Below, one piece after another: positions 1 through 6,729 of a stretch of DNA of 12,800 bases (positions are counted from its first letter, which is position 1; every line of letters starts with the position of its first letter). Origin of the DNA: Bacteroidota bacterium. Its GTDB lineage: Bacteria > Bacteroidota > Rhodothermia > Rhodothermales > UBA10348. The notes under the pieces were generated by a model. It was not told the origin of the DNA. It saw only the letters and a list, made by a program, of their open reading frames with translations, and ran no database searches. The translations under genes were made by a program, and so were the position numbers. Location of the stretch: assembly GCA_024640835.1 (NCBI GenBank), contig JAHEEH010000012.1:1-12800 (forward strand), written 5' to 3'.

Positions 1-1
1 C

Positions 2-1477
2 ATGCTCAATCTCCAGCAGAGGCAGTCGCTCCAGCAGAAGCTCTCGCCGCAGCAGATCCAGTACATCAAGCTGCTCCAGCTGCCCACGCTCGCCCTGGAG
101 CAGCGGATCAAGGCCGAGCTCGAAACGAATCCGCTGCTCGAGGAAGGCGACGAGGAGGAGGTGGAAACCTCGTCGGACGACGCGTCCACGGAATCGGAGG
201 ACGAGGACGCGACTCCGTCTGATTCTTCCGACGAGGACTACGACTGGGAAGAGCTGCTGCCGGATGCAGACGAGTTGTACGGCCACAAGGCGCGGGTGGA
301 CCAGTCGGACGAGGACGACCGTCGCGAGCTTCCGATGCCCGCCCGGGTGTCCATGGCCGAATACCTGACGGACCAGCTGTCCTTCGCCGATTTCACGGAC
401 GACGAGCGGGTCGTCGCGGAGCAGATCATCGGATCGATCGACGAGGACGGGTACCTGAGACGGTCGCTCGAGTCGATCACGGACGACATCGCCTTCAACT
501 ACGGCGTGTTCATGGAGGACTCGGACGTGGAGCAGGTCCTGCGCCGGGTACAGCGCCTGGAACCGGTGGGCATCGCCGCGCGGGATCTGAGGGAGTGCCT
601 CCTGGTGCAGCTGGACGTGCTTCCGCCCGAGACGCCCGGCTGCGACGTGGCGACGCGGATGCTGGAGGACGCCTACAAGGCGTTCACCATGAAGCACTTC
701 GACCAGATCATGAAGCGTCTCGACGTCACCGGGGAGGAGCTCAAGGAAGCGTTCGAGCTGGTACAACGCCTGAACCCCAAGCCCGGCGAGGGCGAGTTCA
801 CCGCGGCGCAGAACTACATCACGCCCGACTTCACGGTCCGCTTCGACGACGAGGACTTCCTGATCTCGCTCAATCAGGGCAACACGCCGGAGCTGCGGAT
901 CTCCCGCGAGTACCGTCGGATGCTGGAGCAGATCGTCTCGGACAAGAAACAGGGACGCGGTGTCTCCTACGACTCCGACACGCGCAACTTCCTCAAGACC
1001 AAACTCGAGACCGCCCGCTGGTTCATCAACTCCATCCAGCAGCGCCGCCATACCATGATGAAGGTCATGGAGGCCATCGTCCACCTGCAGGAGGACTTCT
1101 TCAAGTTCGGGGAGGGCAACCTCCGGCCCATGATCCTCAAGGACATCGCCGAGATCATCCACATGGACATCTCGACGGTAAGTCGGGTCGTGAACGGGAA
1201 GTACGTGCAGTGCGACTTCGGCGTGTACGAACTGAAGCACTTCTTCTCCGAAGGTCTCGCGACCGACAGCGGCGAGGAGGTCTCCAACAAGGAGGTGAAG
1301 GCGATCATCGAGGGGATCATCGCGCAGGAGGACAAGGCCAGGCCACTCTCCGACCAGCGGATCGCCGAAATGCTCGACGCGAAGGGATTCCAGATTGCCC
1401 GCCGAACGGTGACCAAGTACCGGGAGGCCCTCGGCGTACCCGTCGCGCGGCTCCGAAGGGAAATCGTGCTCTCGTGA
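2..1477 (+). CDS. rpoN: RNA polymerase sigma-54 factor RpoN
   Basis: Alternative sigma factor that binds core RNA polymerase, recognises -24/-12 promoters and needs an AAA+ activator to open DNA. The 491 residues show all parts in order. A Gln/Leu-rich region I (about 1-48, with LSPQQIQYIKLLQLPTL) is the activator-response region. A very acidic linker follows (about 48-112, runs of D/E and S), then the core-binding domain (about 115-330). The helix-turn-helix lies near 380-400 (LKDIAEIIHMDISTVSRVV), and the RpoN box ARRTVTKYRE at 466-475 contacts the -24 element. Length matches the family (E. coli 477). The ATG is at base 2 and the protein begins where family members begin, so the gene is probably complete, but its ribosome-binding site and promoter are outside the window. 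The next gene starts 70 bp downstream on the same strand; that gap holds only a short CGGGATCCCG palindrome (1491-1500). Identity is essentially certain. Confidence 0.97.
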   Translation: MLNLQQRQSLQQKLSPQQIQYIKLLQLPTLALEQRIKAELETNPLLEEGDEEEVETSSDDASTESEDEDATPSDSSDEDYDWEELLPDADELYGHKARVDQSDEDDRRELPMPARVSMAEYLTDQLSFADFTDDERVVAEQIIGSIDEDGYLRRSLESITDDIAFNYGVFMEDSDVEQVLRRVQRLEPVGIAARDLRECLLVQLDVLPPETPGCDVATRMLEDAYKAFTMKHFDQIMKRLDVTGEELKEAFELVQRLNPKPGEGEFTAAQNYITPDFTVRFDDEDFLISLNQGNTPELRISREYRRMLEQIVSDKKQGRGVSYDSDTRNFLKTKLETARWFINSIQQRRHTMMKVMEAIVHLQEDFFKFGEGNLRPMILKDIAEIIHMDISTVSRVVNGKYVQCDFGVYELKHFFSEGLATDSGEEVSNKEVKAIIEGIIAQEDKARPLSDQRIAEMLDAKGFQIARRTVTKYREALGVPVARLRREIVLS

Positions 1478-1547
1478 GTCCGGCGTCGGGCGGGATCCCG
1501 GCGTGCGCCGATTCCGTTGAGGGAGTGCTCATCCGGAATGGAAGCCC

Positions 1548-3044
1548 ATGTCTGCACAGGAAGCCTGGTTCGAGCCGTTTCGGCGAAACATCGTGGGACA
1601 CGACGCGCGCTTCGACACGCCGTACGGTTCGCAGAAGCTGGTCTACGCCGACTGGATCGCGTCGGGCAGGCTCTACGGTCCCATCGAGCGGCAGATGGCC
1701 GACGTGTTCGGACCGTTCGTAGGCAACACGCACTCCGAGTCGAGCGTGACCGGCACGTCCATGACGCGGGCCTACCACGAGGCCAGGCGGATCATCAAGC
1801 GGCACGTGAACGCCGGCCCGTCCGACGTGATCATCGCCCAGGAAAGCGGGATGACGGGCATGGTGAACAAGCTTCAGCGGATCCTGGGGCTACGGATCCC
1901 CGAGCGTCTGCTGCCCCACGTCTCGTTCCCCGACCGGGAGCGGCCGGTGGTGTTCATCACGCACATGGAGCATCACTCCAACCAGACGTCCTGGCTCGAG
2001 ACGCTCGCGGAGGTCGTGTGCGTGGATCCGGGCGATGGGGGGCTGGTGGATCCGGACAAGCTTCGGGAGGCCGTTGCGCGCTTCGAGGGACGGCCCCTGA
2101 TCGGTTCGTTCACCGCGTGCTCCAACGTGACCGGGGTCCGCACGCCGCTGCACGCGCTCGCGCGGATCATGCACGAGGCGGGCGGCCTCTGTTTCGCCGA
2201 TTTCGCGGCCTCCGCCCCCTACGACCCGATCGACATGCACCCCGCGGATCCGCTCCAGAGGCTCGACGCGATCTTCTTCTCTCCGCACAAGTTCCTGGGC
2301 GGCCCGGGATCGGCCGGCGTGATGGTGTTCGACGGCAGGCTCGATCGCAACCGGGTGCCCGACCATCCGGGCGGCGGAACGGTAAACTGGACGAATCCGT
2401 GGGGCGAGCACCGGTTCGTCGAGAGCCTGGAGGACCGGGAGGACGGAGGGACGCCGGCCTTCCTGCAGACCATCCGGGCGGCGCTTGCGGTTCGCCTCAA
2501 GGAGCGGATGGACCCGGACAGGATAAGGGAGCGGGAGGAGGAGCTCCTGGCAAGGGCGTTCCCCGCCCTGCGCGCCGTTCCGGGTCTGCATATCCTGGCT
2601 GACCCCCTCGATGATCGCCTGGGCGTCATCTCCTTCTACCTGGACCACGTGCACTACAACCTGGTCGTGAAGCTGCTGAACGACCGGTACGGAGTCCAGG
2701 TGCGGGGCGGCTGCTCGTGCGCGGGGACGTACGGACACTATCTGCTGCACGTCGATCGTGACCGGTCCCGGCGCATCACCGAGGCCATCGACCACGGGGA
2801 TCTCTCGGCCAAGCCAGGCTGGGTGCGCCTCTCGCTGCATCCGACGATGACCGACGCCGAGCTGGATCTCGTCCTGGACGCCATCCGGCAGATCGGAGCG
2901 AACGCAGCGGACTGGGAGGACGACTACCGGTACGATCCGCATTCGAACGAATTCGTGCACCGGGCCGATCTTTCCCGGGCGGACGGCGTGGCGGAGTGGT
3001 TCGACCTGGGCGGCCGGGAAGAGGCCGAGCGCACGGTGGCCTGA
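1548..3044 (+). CDS. Class V aminotransferase-fold PLP enzyme, cysteine desulfurase (SufS/Csd)-like
   Basis: PLP-dependent fold type I enzyme of the class V family, probably acting on a cysteine or selenocysteine-like substrate. Visible landmarks: HMEHHSN (139-145), the usual PLP-ring-stacking histidine region; FADFAAS with PLP-nitrogen-binding D218; and SPHKFLGGPGS with Schiff-base lysine K248. The mobile loop RGGCSCAGTYGH (386-397) places C391 where SufS has its persulfide cysteine (RxGxxCA pattern), and C389 makes a CxC. At 498 residues it is about 90 longer than SufS; the extra length lies partly around 275-310 and in a C-terminal tail (about 450-498, DDYRYDP and NEFVHR). No suf, isc or moco gene is adjacent, so a housekeeping Fe-S role is not supported by context. 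Start chosen at ATG 1548; only a weak GGAAG lies upstream. Family assignment is firm; substrate is not. A MOCOS-like or SufS-like sulfurtransferase and a plain lyase remain possible. Confidence 0.86.
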   Translation: MSAQEAWFEPFRRNIVGHDARFDTPYGSQKLVYADWIASGRLYGPIERQMADVFGPFVGNTHSESSVTGTSMTRAYHEARRIIKRHVNAGPSDVIIAQESGMTGMVNKLQRILGLRIPERLLPHVSFPDRERPVVFITHMEHHSNQTSWLETLAEVVCVDPGDGGLVDPDKLREAVARFEGRPLIGSFTACSNVTGVRTPLHALARIMHEAGGLCFADFAASAPYDPIDMHPADPLQRLDAIFFSPHKFLGGPGSAGVMVFDGRLDRNRVPDHPGGGTVNWTNPWGEHRFVESLEDREDGGTPAFLQTIRAALAVRLKERMDPDRIREREEELLARAFPALRAVPGLHILADPLDDRLGVISFYLDHVHYNLVVKLLNDRYGVQVRGGCSCAGTYGHYLLHVDRDRSRRITEAIDHGDLSAKPGWVRLSLHPTMTDAELDLVLDAIRQIGANAADWEDDYRYDPHSNEFVHRADLSRADGVAEWFDLGGREEAERTVA

Positions 3045-3141
3045 TCGTCCGCGGGCGGGAAAAGATGTCCGCCTCCGTGGTCAGGCCGGACCGGGGGAAG
3101 GACAGGGGTTATGAAACGCCTCGCGTCTGATTCAATGGGGA

Positions 3142-3153
3142 CACGGGCCCGTG
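3142..3153. promoter_or_regulatory. 12-bp perfect palindrome, candidate upstream activator site 1
   Basis: CACGGGCCCGTG is a perfect palindrome centred about 136 bp before the predicted sigma-54 transcription start. Its core CGGGCCCG recurs at 3185-3192, 41 bp away centre to centre. Sigma-54 activators typically bind paired dyad sites at this range. The motif is GC-only at its core and could arise by chance in this genome, so the activator-site reading is inference. Confidence 0.35.
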
Positions 3154-3184
3154 CGATAGCGGCGGTCGGCCTATTCCCTGCGCG

Positions 3185-3192
3185 CGGGCCCG
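3185..3192. promoter_or_regulatory. CGGGCCCG palindrome, candidate upstream activator site 2
   Basis: This repeats the core of the palindrome at 3142-3153 and is centred about 95 bp before the predicted sigma-54 start. The 41-bp spacing is close to four helical turns, so both sites would face the same side of the DNA. Binding by a sigma-54 activator is inferred, not shown. Confidence 0.3.
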
Positions 3193-3218
3193 ATACGGGG
3201 TGCCGGACGGATTTCGGG

Positions 3219-3243
3219 GACGCCACACGGTGGGCATGGCGTC
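3219..3243. repeat. Inverted repeat GACGCCA-N11-TGGCGTC
   Basis: Perfect 7-bp arms (3219-3225 and 3237-3243) around an 11-base centre, placed about 53 bp upstream of the predicted sigma-54 start. Its centre is 42.5 bp from the second CGGGCCCG site, continuing the spacing, but its sequence differs from the two upstream palindromes. It could be an operator, a DNA-bending or accessory-protein site, or an RNA hairpin if read-through occurs from the gene upstream. Confidence 0.35.
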
Positions 3244-3256
3244 ACTCCGGGGCATT

Positions 3257-3274
3257 TTGGCAGGACCTTTGCAA
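3257..3274 (+). promoter_or_regulatory. Sigma-54 (-24/-12) promoter
   Basis: TTGGCAGGACCTTTGCA matches the sigma-54 consensus YTGGCACGRNNNTTGCW at every fixed position but one (C to G in the -24 block). The invariant GG (3259-3260) and GC (3271-3272) are separated by exactly 10 bases, as required. It lies in non-coding DNA, reads toward the ATG at 3321, and predicts transcription start near 3283-3284, giving a leader of about 37 bases. It is the only good -24/-12 match I found on either strand of the window. Confidence 0.75.
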
Positions 3275-3320
3275 TAGACCGGTACCCGGAACCGTTCATC
3301 TTCCAGCCTGCGAGAACATC

Positions 3321-3623
3321 ATGGCCACTGCCTCTCTGCACCGCTCGGGCGTTTCCCTTTCCATTCTCTTCGCGCGCTACGTGCGGGGAGAGATCGGAGA
3401 CTCGATCTGGTCGCGTCTCATGCACCTGCTCGACGACGACGACGTCACGTCGAACGAGCGGCTTGCCCTGGCGCGGTTCGTCAACGAGGTCGTGGCCGAG
3501 GGAGGGCCCTCCTCGCTCTTCGTCCCGATGGAGGACGAGGCACGCGCGCTGCTGGGCGACATCCGACCCGCCGTTGCACTTCGTCGAGGCCAGGCAGACG
3601 ATCGCACTACCTCCTCCGTGTGA
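3321..3623 (+). CDS. Small uncharacterised protein, likely sigma-54-controlled
   Basis: I do not recognise this 100-residue protein. After a short polar N-terminus it has a helical, amphipathic stretch (about 10-55) with LSILFARYVRGEIGDSIW followed by LMHLLDDDD, then ERLALARFVNEVVAEG. The C-terminal 25 residues are charged and likely disordered (LRRGQADDRTTSSV). It has no signal peptide, membrane segment or cysteine cluster. I chose ATG 3321 because the sigma-54 promoter at 3257-3274 predicts transcription start near 3284, which excludes the in-frame ATG at 3111. The part upstream of 3321 also reads as translated intergenic DNA. No Shine-Dalgarno is visible, as for most genes here. It stands alone between its promoter and a strong hairpin (3674-3706). 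A role as a regulator or stress protein would be a guess. That it is coding rests on its promoter, its well-ordered helical composition and its terminator-like 3' end. Confidence 0.6.
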   Translation: MATASLHRSGVSLSILFARYVRGEIGDSIWSRLMHLLDDDDVTSNERLALARFVNEVVAEGGPSSLFVPMEDEARALLGDIRPAVALRRGQADDRTTSSV

Positions 3624-3632
3624 TAGGTCGAT

Positions 3633-3654
3633 CCGCCCCCCCTGGGGGATGCGG
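3633..3654. repeat. GC hairpin just after the small gene
   Basis: CCGC (3633-3636) pairs with GCGG (3651-3654). An inner C-run (3637-3640) pairs with a G-run (3645-3648), with an AT bulge. It lies 10 bases past the stop codon at 3623 and precedes the longer hairpin at 3674-3706. It may help 3'-end formation but has no T tract. Confidence 0.3.
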
Positions 3655-3673
3655 CCCGAATGGTCCTCGACGT

Positions 3674-3713
3674 GGGGCCGGGTGTCATGTGGCGGCATCC
3701 GGCCCCGTTGATT
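3674..3713 (+). terminator. Strong hairpin between convergent genes, probable terminator
   Basis: GGGGCCGG (3674-3681) and CCGGCCCC (3699-3706) form perfect 8-bp arms. The stem can extend five more pairs inward (3682-3686 with 3694-3698, two of them G-U), leaving a 7-base loop. On the plus strand it is followed by the modest T-rich GTTGATTT. It lies between the plus-strand small gene (stop at 3623) and the minus-strand membrane-protein gene (stop at 3739), where a terminator is expected. The U tract is weak, so efficiency is uncertain. Confidence 0.55.
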
Positions 3714-3738
3714 TCCCGGCCCCCGGCAGGCGCCGGCC

Positions 3739-4623
3739 TCAGGCGAGGCCGACCTGCGTGTCGGGTGCCTCGTCCGTGGTGACGACGTCGGGAGCCCACC
3801 GAGGGGTCGTCGCGGCCTCGAAATACGCCACCTCGCTCCCGATCCATCCCACCGTGATGCCCGCGCGCCCGAACAGGACGATCTGCTGGACCATGAACAC
3901 GAGGATGGACGCCCCGACGGTGGCCTCGACCACCGTGGGAAGGACCCAGAAGAGGGCGGCCGGAACGGCCCAGAGCACGTACAGCAGGAACGTCGAGCCG
4001 TGCTTCAGCGGGAAGCGGATTCCCGCGAAGAAGGCGGCGAAGACGGGACGCCCTTCCAGGACGATGGCAATCCGTCCGAAGTCGTGCATCAGGTCGATCT
4101 TGGCGAGTCCGACCACCACCATGAGGGGTACGATGAGCACCCAGGTCCAGTAGGTCCATACCTCGCCCGACATCGCGGCGATCGCCGTACCGATCACGAC
4201 GGCGGTGCCGATCACGATGGCGGCCCCTGCCAGGTACAGGAGTCCCATTCCGAACGCGCGGCGGAAATGACGTCCTACGCCCGTCCAGAACGATCCCGCG
4301 GCGTCTCCCCGGAGCGCATGGACGAGACCGACCCCGAGAGCGGCCTTCCAGGCCAGGATGAAGGGCACGATCCAGAAGAGCTGCCGGGACAGGATGATGA
4401 ACAGGTCGGGGCTTCGCTGGGCGATGTCCGCGAGCAGGACGAAGTCCAGTCCGGCCGCCAGGTCACCGTCGAATCCCGTCGTGGCGACGGCGCGGTCGAG
4501 CGCCACCCCCACCGGGATGGACAGCACGAGGGCCACGGCGAGGTTCACGAAGAAGAGGAGCGCGGCAAGGCCGGGGCGCGAACGAAGTGCGCGGAGGCCG
4601 GCGGCGAAGGAGGTCAGCAACAT
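3739..4623 (-). CDS. Integral membrane protein of unknown function, six predicted helices
   Basis: A 294-residue, strongly hydrophobic protein with about six transmembrane segments (roughly 18-40, 82-104, 123-148, 157-176, 210-231 and 237-260). The second loop after helix 1 (about 43-80) is longer and more polar. Between helices 4 and 5 lies the conserved-looking stretch DLMHDFGRIAIVLEGR (177-192), a D/Y-R-I-x-V-x-E pattern I associate with uncharacterised bacterial membrane proteins. The C-terminal tail (about 262-294) is hydrophilic. There is no signal peptide beyond helix 1 and no transporter or enzyme motif that I recognise. Its ATG at 4623 is only 12 bp beyond the stop codon of the M1 peptidase gene on the same strand, so the two are probably co-transcribed, and both products belong to the cell envelope. 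No Shine-Dalgarno precedes it, so translational coupling to the peptidase is plausible. The reading frame is convincing; function is unknown. Confidence 0.85.
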   Translation of the reverse strand: MLLTSFAAGLRALRSRPGLAALLFFVNLAVALVLSIPVGVALDRAVATTGFDGDLAAGLDFVLLADIAQRSPDLFIILSRQLFWIVPFILAWKAALGVGLVHALRGDAAGSFWTGVGRHFRRAFGMGLLYLAGAAIVIGTAVVIGTAIAAMSGEVWTYWTWVLIVPLMVVVGLAKIDLMHDFGRIAIVLEGRPVFAAFFAGIRFPLKHGSTFLLYVLWAVPAALFWVLPTVVEATVGASILVFMVQQIVLFGRAGITVGWIGSEVAYFEAATTPRWAPDVVTTDEAPDTQVGLA

Positions 4624-4635
4624 GTCGTCTCGCGG

Positions 4636-6627
4636 CTAGAAGAGGGCTTGGATGACGTAGAGGATCTGCTGGAAGCGCGTGGTGAACTTGCGGCGCTCCC
4701 GGCCGGCGAACGCGTCGGAGGGTGCCAGCGTGCGGCGGTTGTTGAGCCGATCGGTTTCCACCCAGAGAATGTCGTCCGGATCGATGTAGGCCTCCTCGAG
4801 CCGCACGGGCTTCGTGAACGTGAACTCCTCCCACCGCGAGACGCCGTCCCACCGTACGTCCTCCGTCGAGCCGTCCGCGAACCGGGCCCGGATCGTGACC
4901 GGAAACGTCCCGTCGTACACGCGCTCCACGCGGATCCGGCTGCGGTACCAGTCCACGCTGTCGGCGCCGGACGGATCGGCCACTTCCGTGTTGCCGATCG
5001 AGTCGATCGCGTAGTCCAGGACCGCCGTGCCGTACACGTACTGGTCGAAGAACCAGTCCAGGTCCTCGCCCGCGACATCCTCCGCGACGTCCTGCAGGTC
5101 CCGCGTCGTGGGATGCCGGAAACGCCACCGTTCATAGTAGGTACGCAGGAAGGTCCTCATGCGCTCCCATCCCAGGTACCCCTCGAGCGCGTTCATGATG
5201 GTCGCCGGCTTGGCGTAGGAAGCCTTTCCGTAGTCGCCGAAGCGGTACTTCCACGACCAGGTGAATAGGGCGCCCCGCGACGGATCGTCCTTGGTGTAGC
5301 TCAGCCGCTGCATGTCCCGGTCCCCGATCGGAAGCCCGGGCAGCGACATCATGGCCCCGGGCCCGTACGCGTCGTCCATGACGCGTGACTCCACGTACGA
5401 GTTCATCCCCTCGTCCAGCCAGGCTTCCTCGAACTCGTTGGACCCCAGCAGGCCGTAGAAATACTGGTGACCGAACTCGTGCACCGTCACCATCTCGGGT
5501 GCACGCAGCCACCCGGGCATTCGGTAGTACGTGCCGCACGTGATGAGCGTCGGGTACTCCATGCCGTTCGAGCCGCCGAGGCCGTCCACGAGGGTGAGCG
5601 TGGTGTACGGGTACTCTCCCACCCACGCGGTGAACCGGTCCAGGCCGAACTTCGCCGCGTCGAAGTGACGGGCCACCTGGTCCGCGTGCTCGGGGCGGAG
5701 CAGCAGGCGGATGGCCACGTGCTCCCACTGGTCCTCGAACACGAGGTACCCCTCGTAGGCCGTCCAGGCGAAGTCGTGGACGTCGTCCGCCCGGTACCGA
5801 AGCACCTGCGAGGAGCCGTCGGAGGATTCCTCCACCCGCACGCCGGAGGCGCCCACCACGAAGGACTCCGGAACGCGCAGCGTCACGTCGTACGTCCCGT
5901 AGTCGGCATAGAACTCGCTGTTCGAATGGAACTGGTGCGTGTTCCAGGCACCACGGGAGGCATCGGCCGGGACGTAGCGCTGCCCCGGCACTTCGTACAC
6001 GCCGATCTTCGGAAACCACTGTCCCACGAAGAAGAACGGGCGTCCGTCGGAGTCCTCGTCGAACCCGGTGCGGGCGATGATGCGCGGCATGATCGACTCG
6101 AAGTCGATGTCCAGCGCGATGGTCTCTCCCGGTTCCACGGCCCGCGGCAGCGACACCGCGATGACGGTCTCGTCGTCGGCGTTGTCATCGTCCGGCTGGA
6201 TGAACCGGATGCGGTCCGTGATGTCGACCTCCGGGCCCGGGTAGGCCAGCGATCCGGCCAGGTCAGCCGGCAGGTCGGAGGCGATCCGCATGCGCTGTAC
6301 CGTGATGCCGCCCCAGCGGTCGTCGTCCTGCGAACTGAAGCCGCGATGCACCCCACCGGACTCCTCCTGGAACGTGGACCCGGGTTTGAAGGCATTCAGG
6401 TACAGGTGGAACTGAAGCTCGTCCACCGGGACGGAATCGGGGTTCCTCCAGGTGAGCCGCTGCCGGCCGGAGACGGCGCGCCGGTCCGGGTCCAGAGAGA
6501 CCTCCATGGTGTACGATACCCGCCGCTCGGAAAGCGGCCCGTCGTGGATGGTCGTGGCCTGGGCCCGCACGCCGTCCGGCAACAGGACCAGGACGACGAG
6601 GGCGGCCGCGAGGATGCGCAAGAACAT
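4636..6627 (-). CDS. Secreted M1-family zinc metallopeptidase (aminopeptidase-like)
   Basis: Predicted 663-residue exported zinc peptidase. The N-terminus MFLRILAAALVVLVLLPDGVRAQ is a signal peptide with likely cleavage after A22 (VRA|Q). Residues about 30-270 form the N-terminal beta domain typical of M1 enzymes. The catalytic domain follows: GMEYP (355-359) replaces the GxMEN exopeptidase motif, HEFGH (383-387) gives the zinc histidines and catalytic E384, and E406 (in WLDEG) sits exactly 18 residues after H387 as the third ligand. Y471 in GKASYAKP is a good match for the transition-state tyrosine. The C-terminal Ig-like/helical part is short compared with PepN. The ATG at 6627 is chosen because the signal peptide starts there; the open frame continues upstream to 7050 but that is antisense to the lyase gene. 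It heads a probable two-gene unit with the downstream membrane protein. Family is certain; peptide substrate is unknown. Confidence 0.95.
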   Translation of the reverse strand: MFLRILAAALVVLVLLPDGVRAQATTIHDGPLSERRVSYTMEVSLDPDRRAVSGRQRLTWRNPDSVPVDELQFHLYLNAFKPGSTFQEESGGVHRGFSSQDDDRWGGITVQRMRIASDLPADLAGSLAYPGPEVDITDRIRFIQPDDDNADDETVIAVSLPRAVEPGETIALDIDFESIMPRIIARTGFDEDSDGRPFFFVGQWFPKIGVYEVPGQRYVPADASRGAWNTHQFHSNSEFYADYGTYDVTLRVPESFVVGASGVRVEESSDGSSQVLRYRADDVHDFAWTAYEGYLVFEDQWEHVAIRLLLRPEHADQVARHFDAAKFGLDRFTAWVGEYPYTTLTLVDGLGGSNGMEYPTLITCGTYYRMPGWLRAPEMVTVHEFGHQYFYGLLGSNEFEEAWLDEGMNSYVESRVMDDAYGPGAMMSLPGLPIGDRDMQRLSYTKDDPSRGALFTWSWKYRFGDYGKASYAKPATIMNALEGYLGWERMRTFLRTYYERWRFRHPTTRDLQDVAEDVAGEDLDWFFDQYVYGTAVLDYAIDSIGNTEVADPSGADSVDWYRSRIRVERVYDGTFPVTIRARFADGSTEDVRWDGVSRWEEFTFTKPVRLEEAYIDPDDILWVETDRLNNRRTLAPSDAFAGRERRKFTTRFQQILYVIQALF

Positions 6628-6647
6628 TTCGGTCGGGGACGGATTGA

Positions 6648-6661
6648 GGGTGTGAGCACCC
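6648..6661. repeat. GGGTG-TGAG-CACCC inverted repeat in divergent promoter region
   Basis: Five-base arms around TGAG in the 102-bp gap between the divergently transcribed M1 peptidase and HMG-CoA lyase genes, about 21 bp before the peptidase ATG. It could be an operator or a leader hairpin for the peptidase mRNA. Short arms make chance occurrence likely. Confidence 0.25.
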
Positions 6662-6692
6662 GAGTGTACGAACGCCGGGCGACACGTCGTGA

Positions 6693-6703
6693 GGGAAATT
6701 CCC
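6693..6703. promoter_or_regulatory. GGGAAATTCCC palindrome in divergent promoter region
   Basis: An 11-bp palindrome centred on 6698, with AT in the middle of otherwise GC-rich sequence. It lies 27 bp before the lyase ATG and 65 bp before the peptidase ATG on the other strand. A dimeric regulator serving both genes could bind here. I recognise no specific family site. Confidence 0.3.
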
Positions 6704-6729
6704 CGGACGCCGCCGGCACGACGCAATCC

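Noticed and set aside
1491-1500. CGGGATCCCG palindrome after rpoN as a terminator
   Set aside because: It would give only a 3-bp stem with a 4-base loop, has no T tract, and the next gene follows closely on the same strand.
3111-3320. An upstream ATG extending the small gene by 70 codons
   Set aside because: The extension would include the sigma-54 promoter and the inverted repeats, and the predicted transcript starts near 3284, after that ATG.
4000-5268. Plus-strand open frames opposite the membrane protein and peptidase genes
   Set aside because: They cross two genes with firm homology or membrane topology and encode charged low-complexity sequence without any motif.
5467-6729. A long plus-strand reading frame running into the lyase gene, which would give a 719-residue protein
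   Set aside because: The first 421 codons are antisense to the M1 peptidase and have no recognisable content; the lyase fold begins at ATG 6730.
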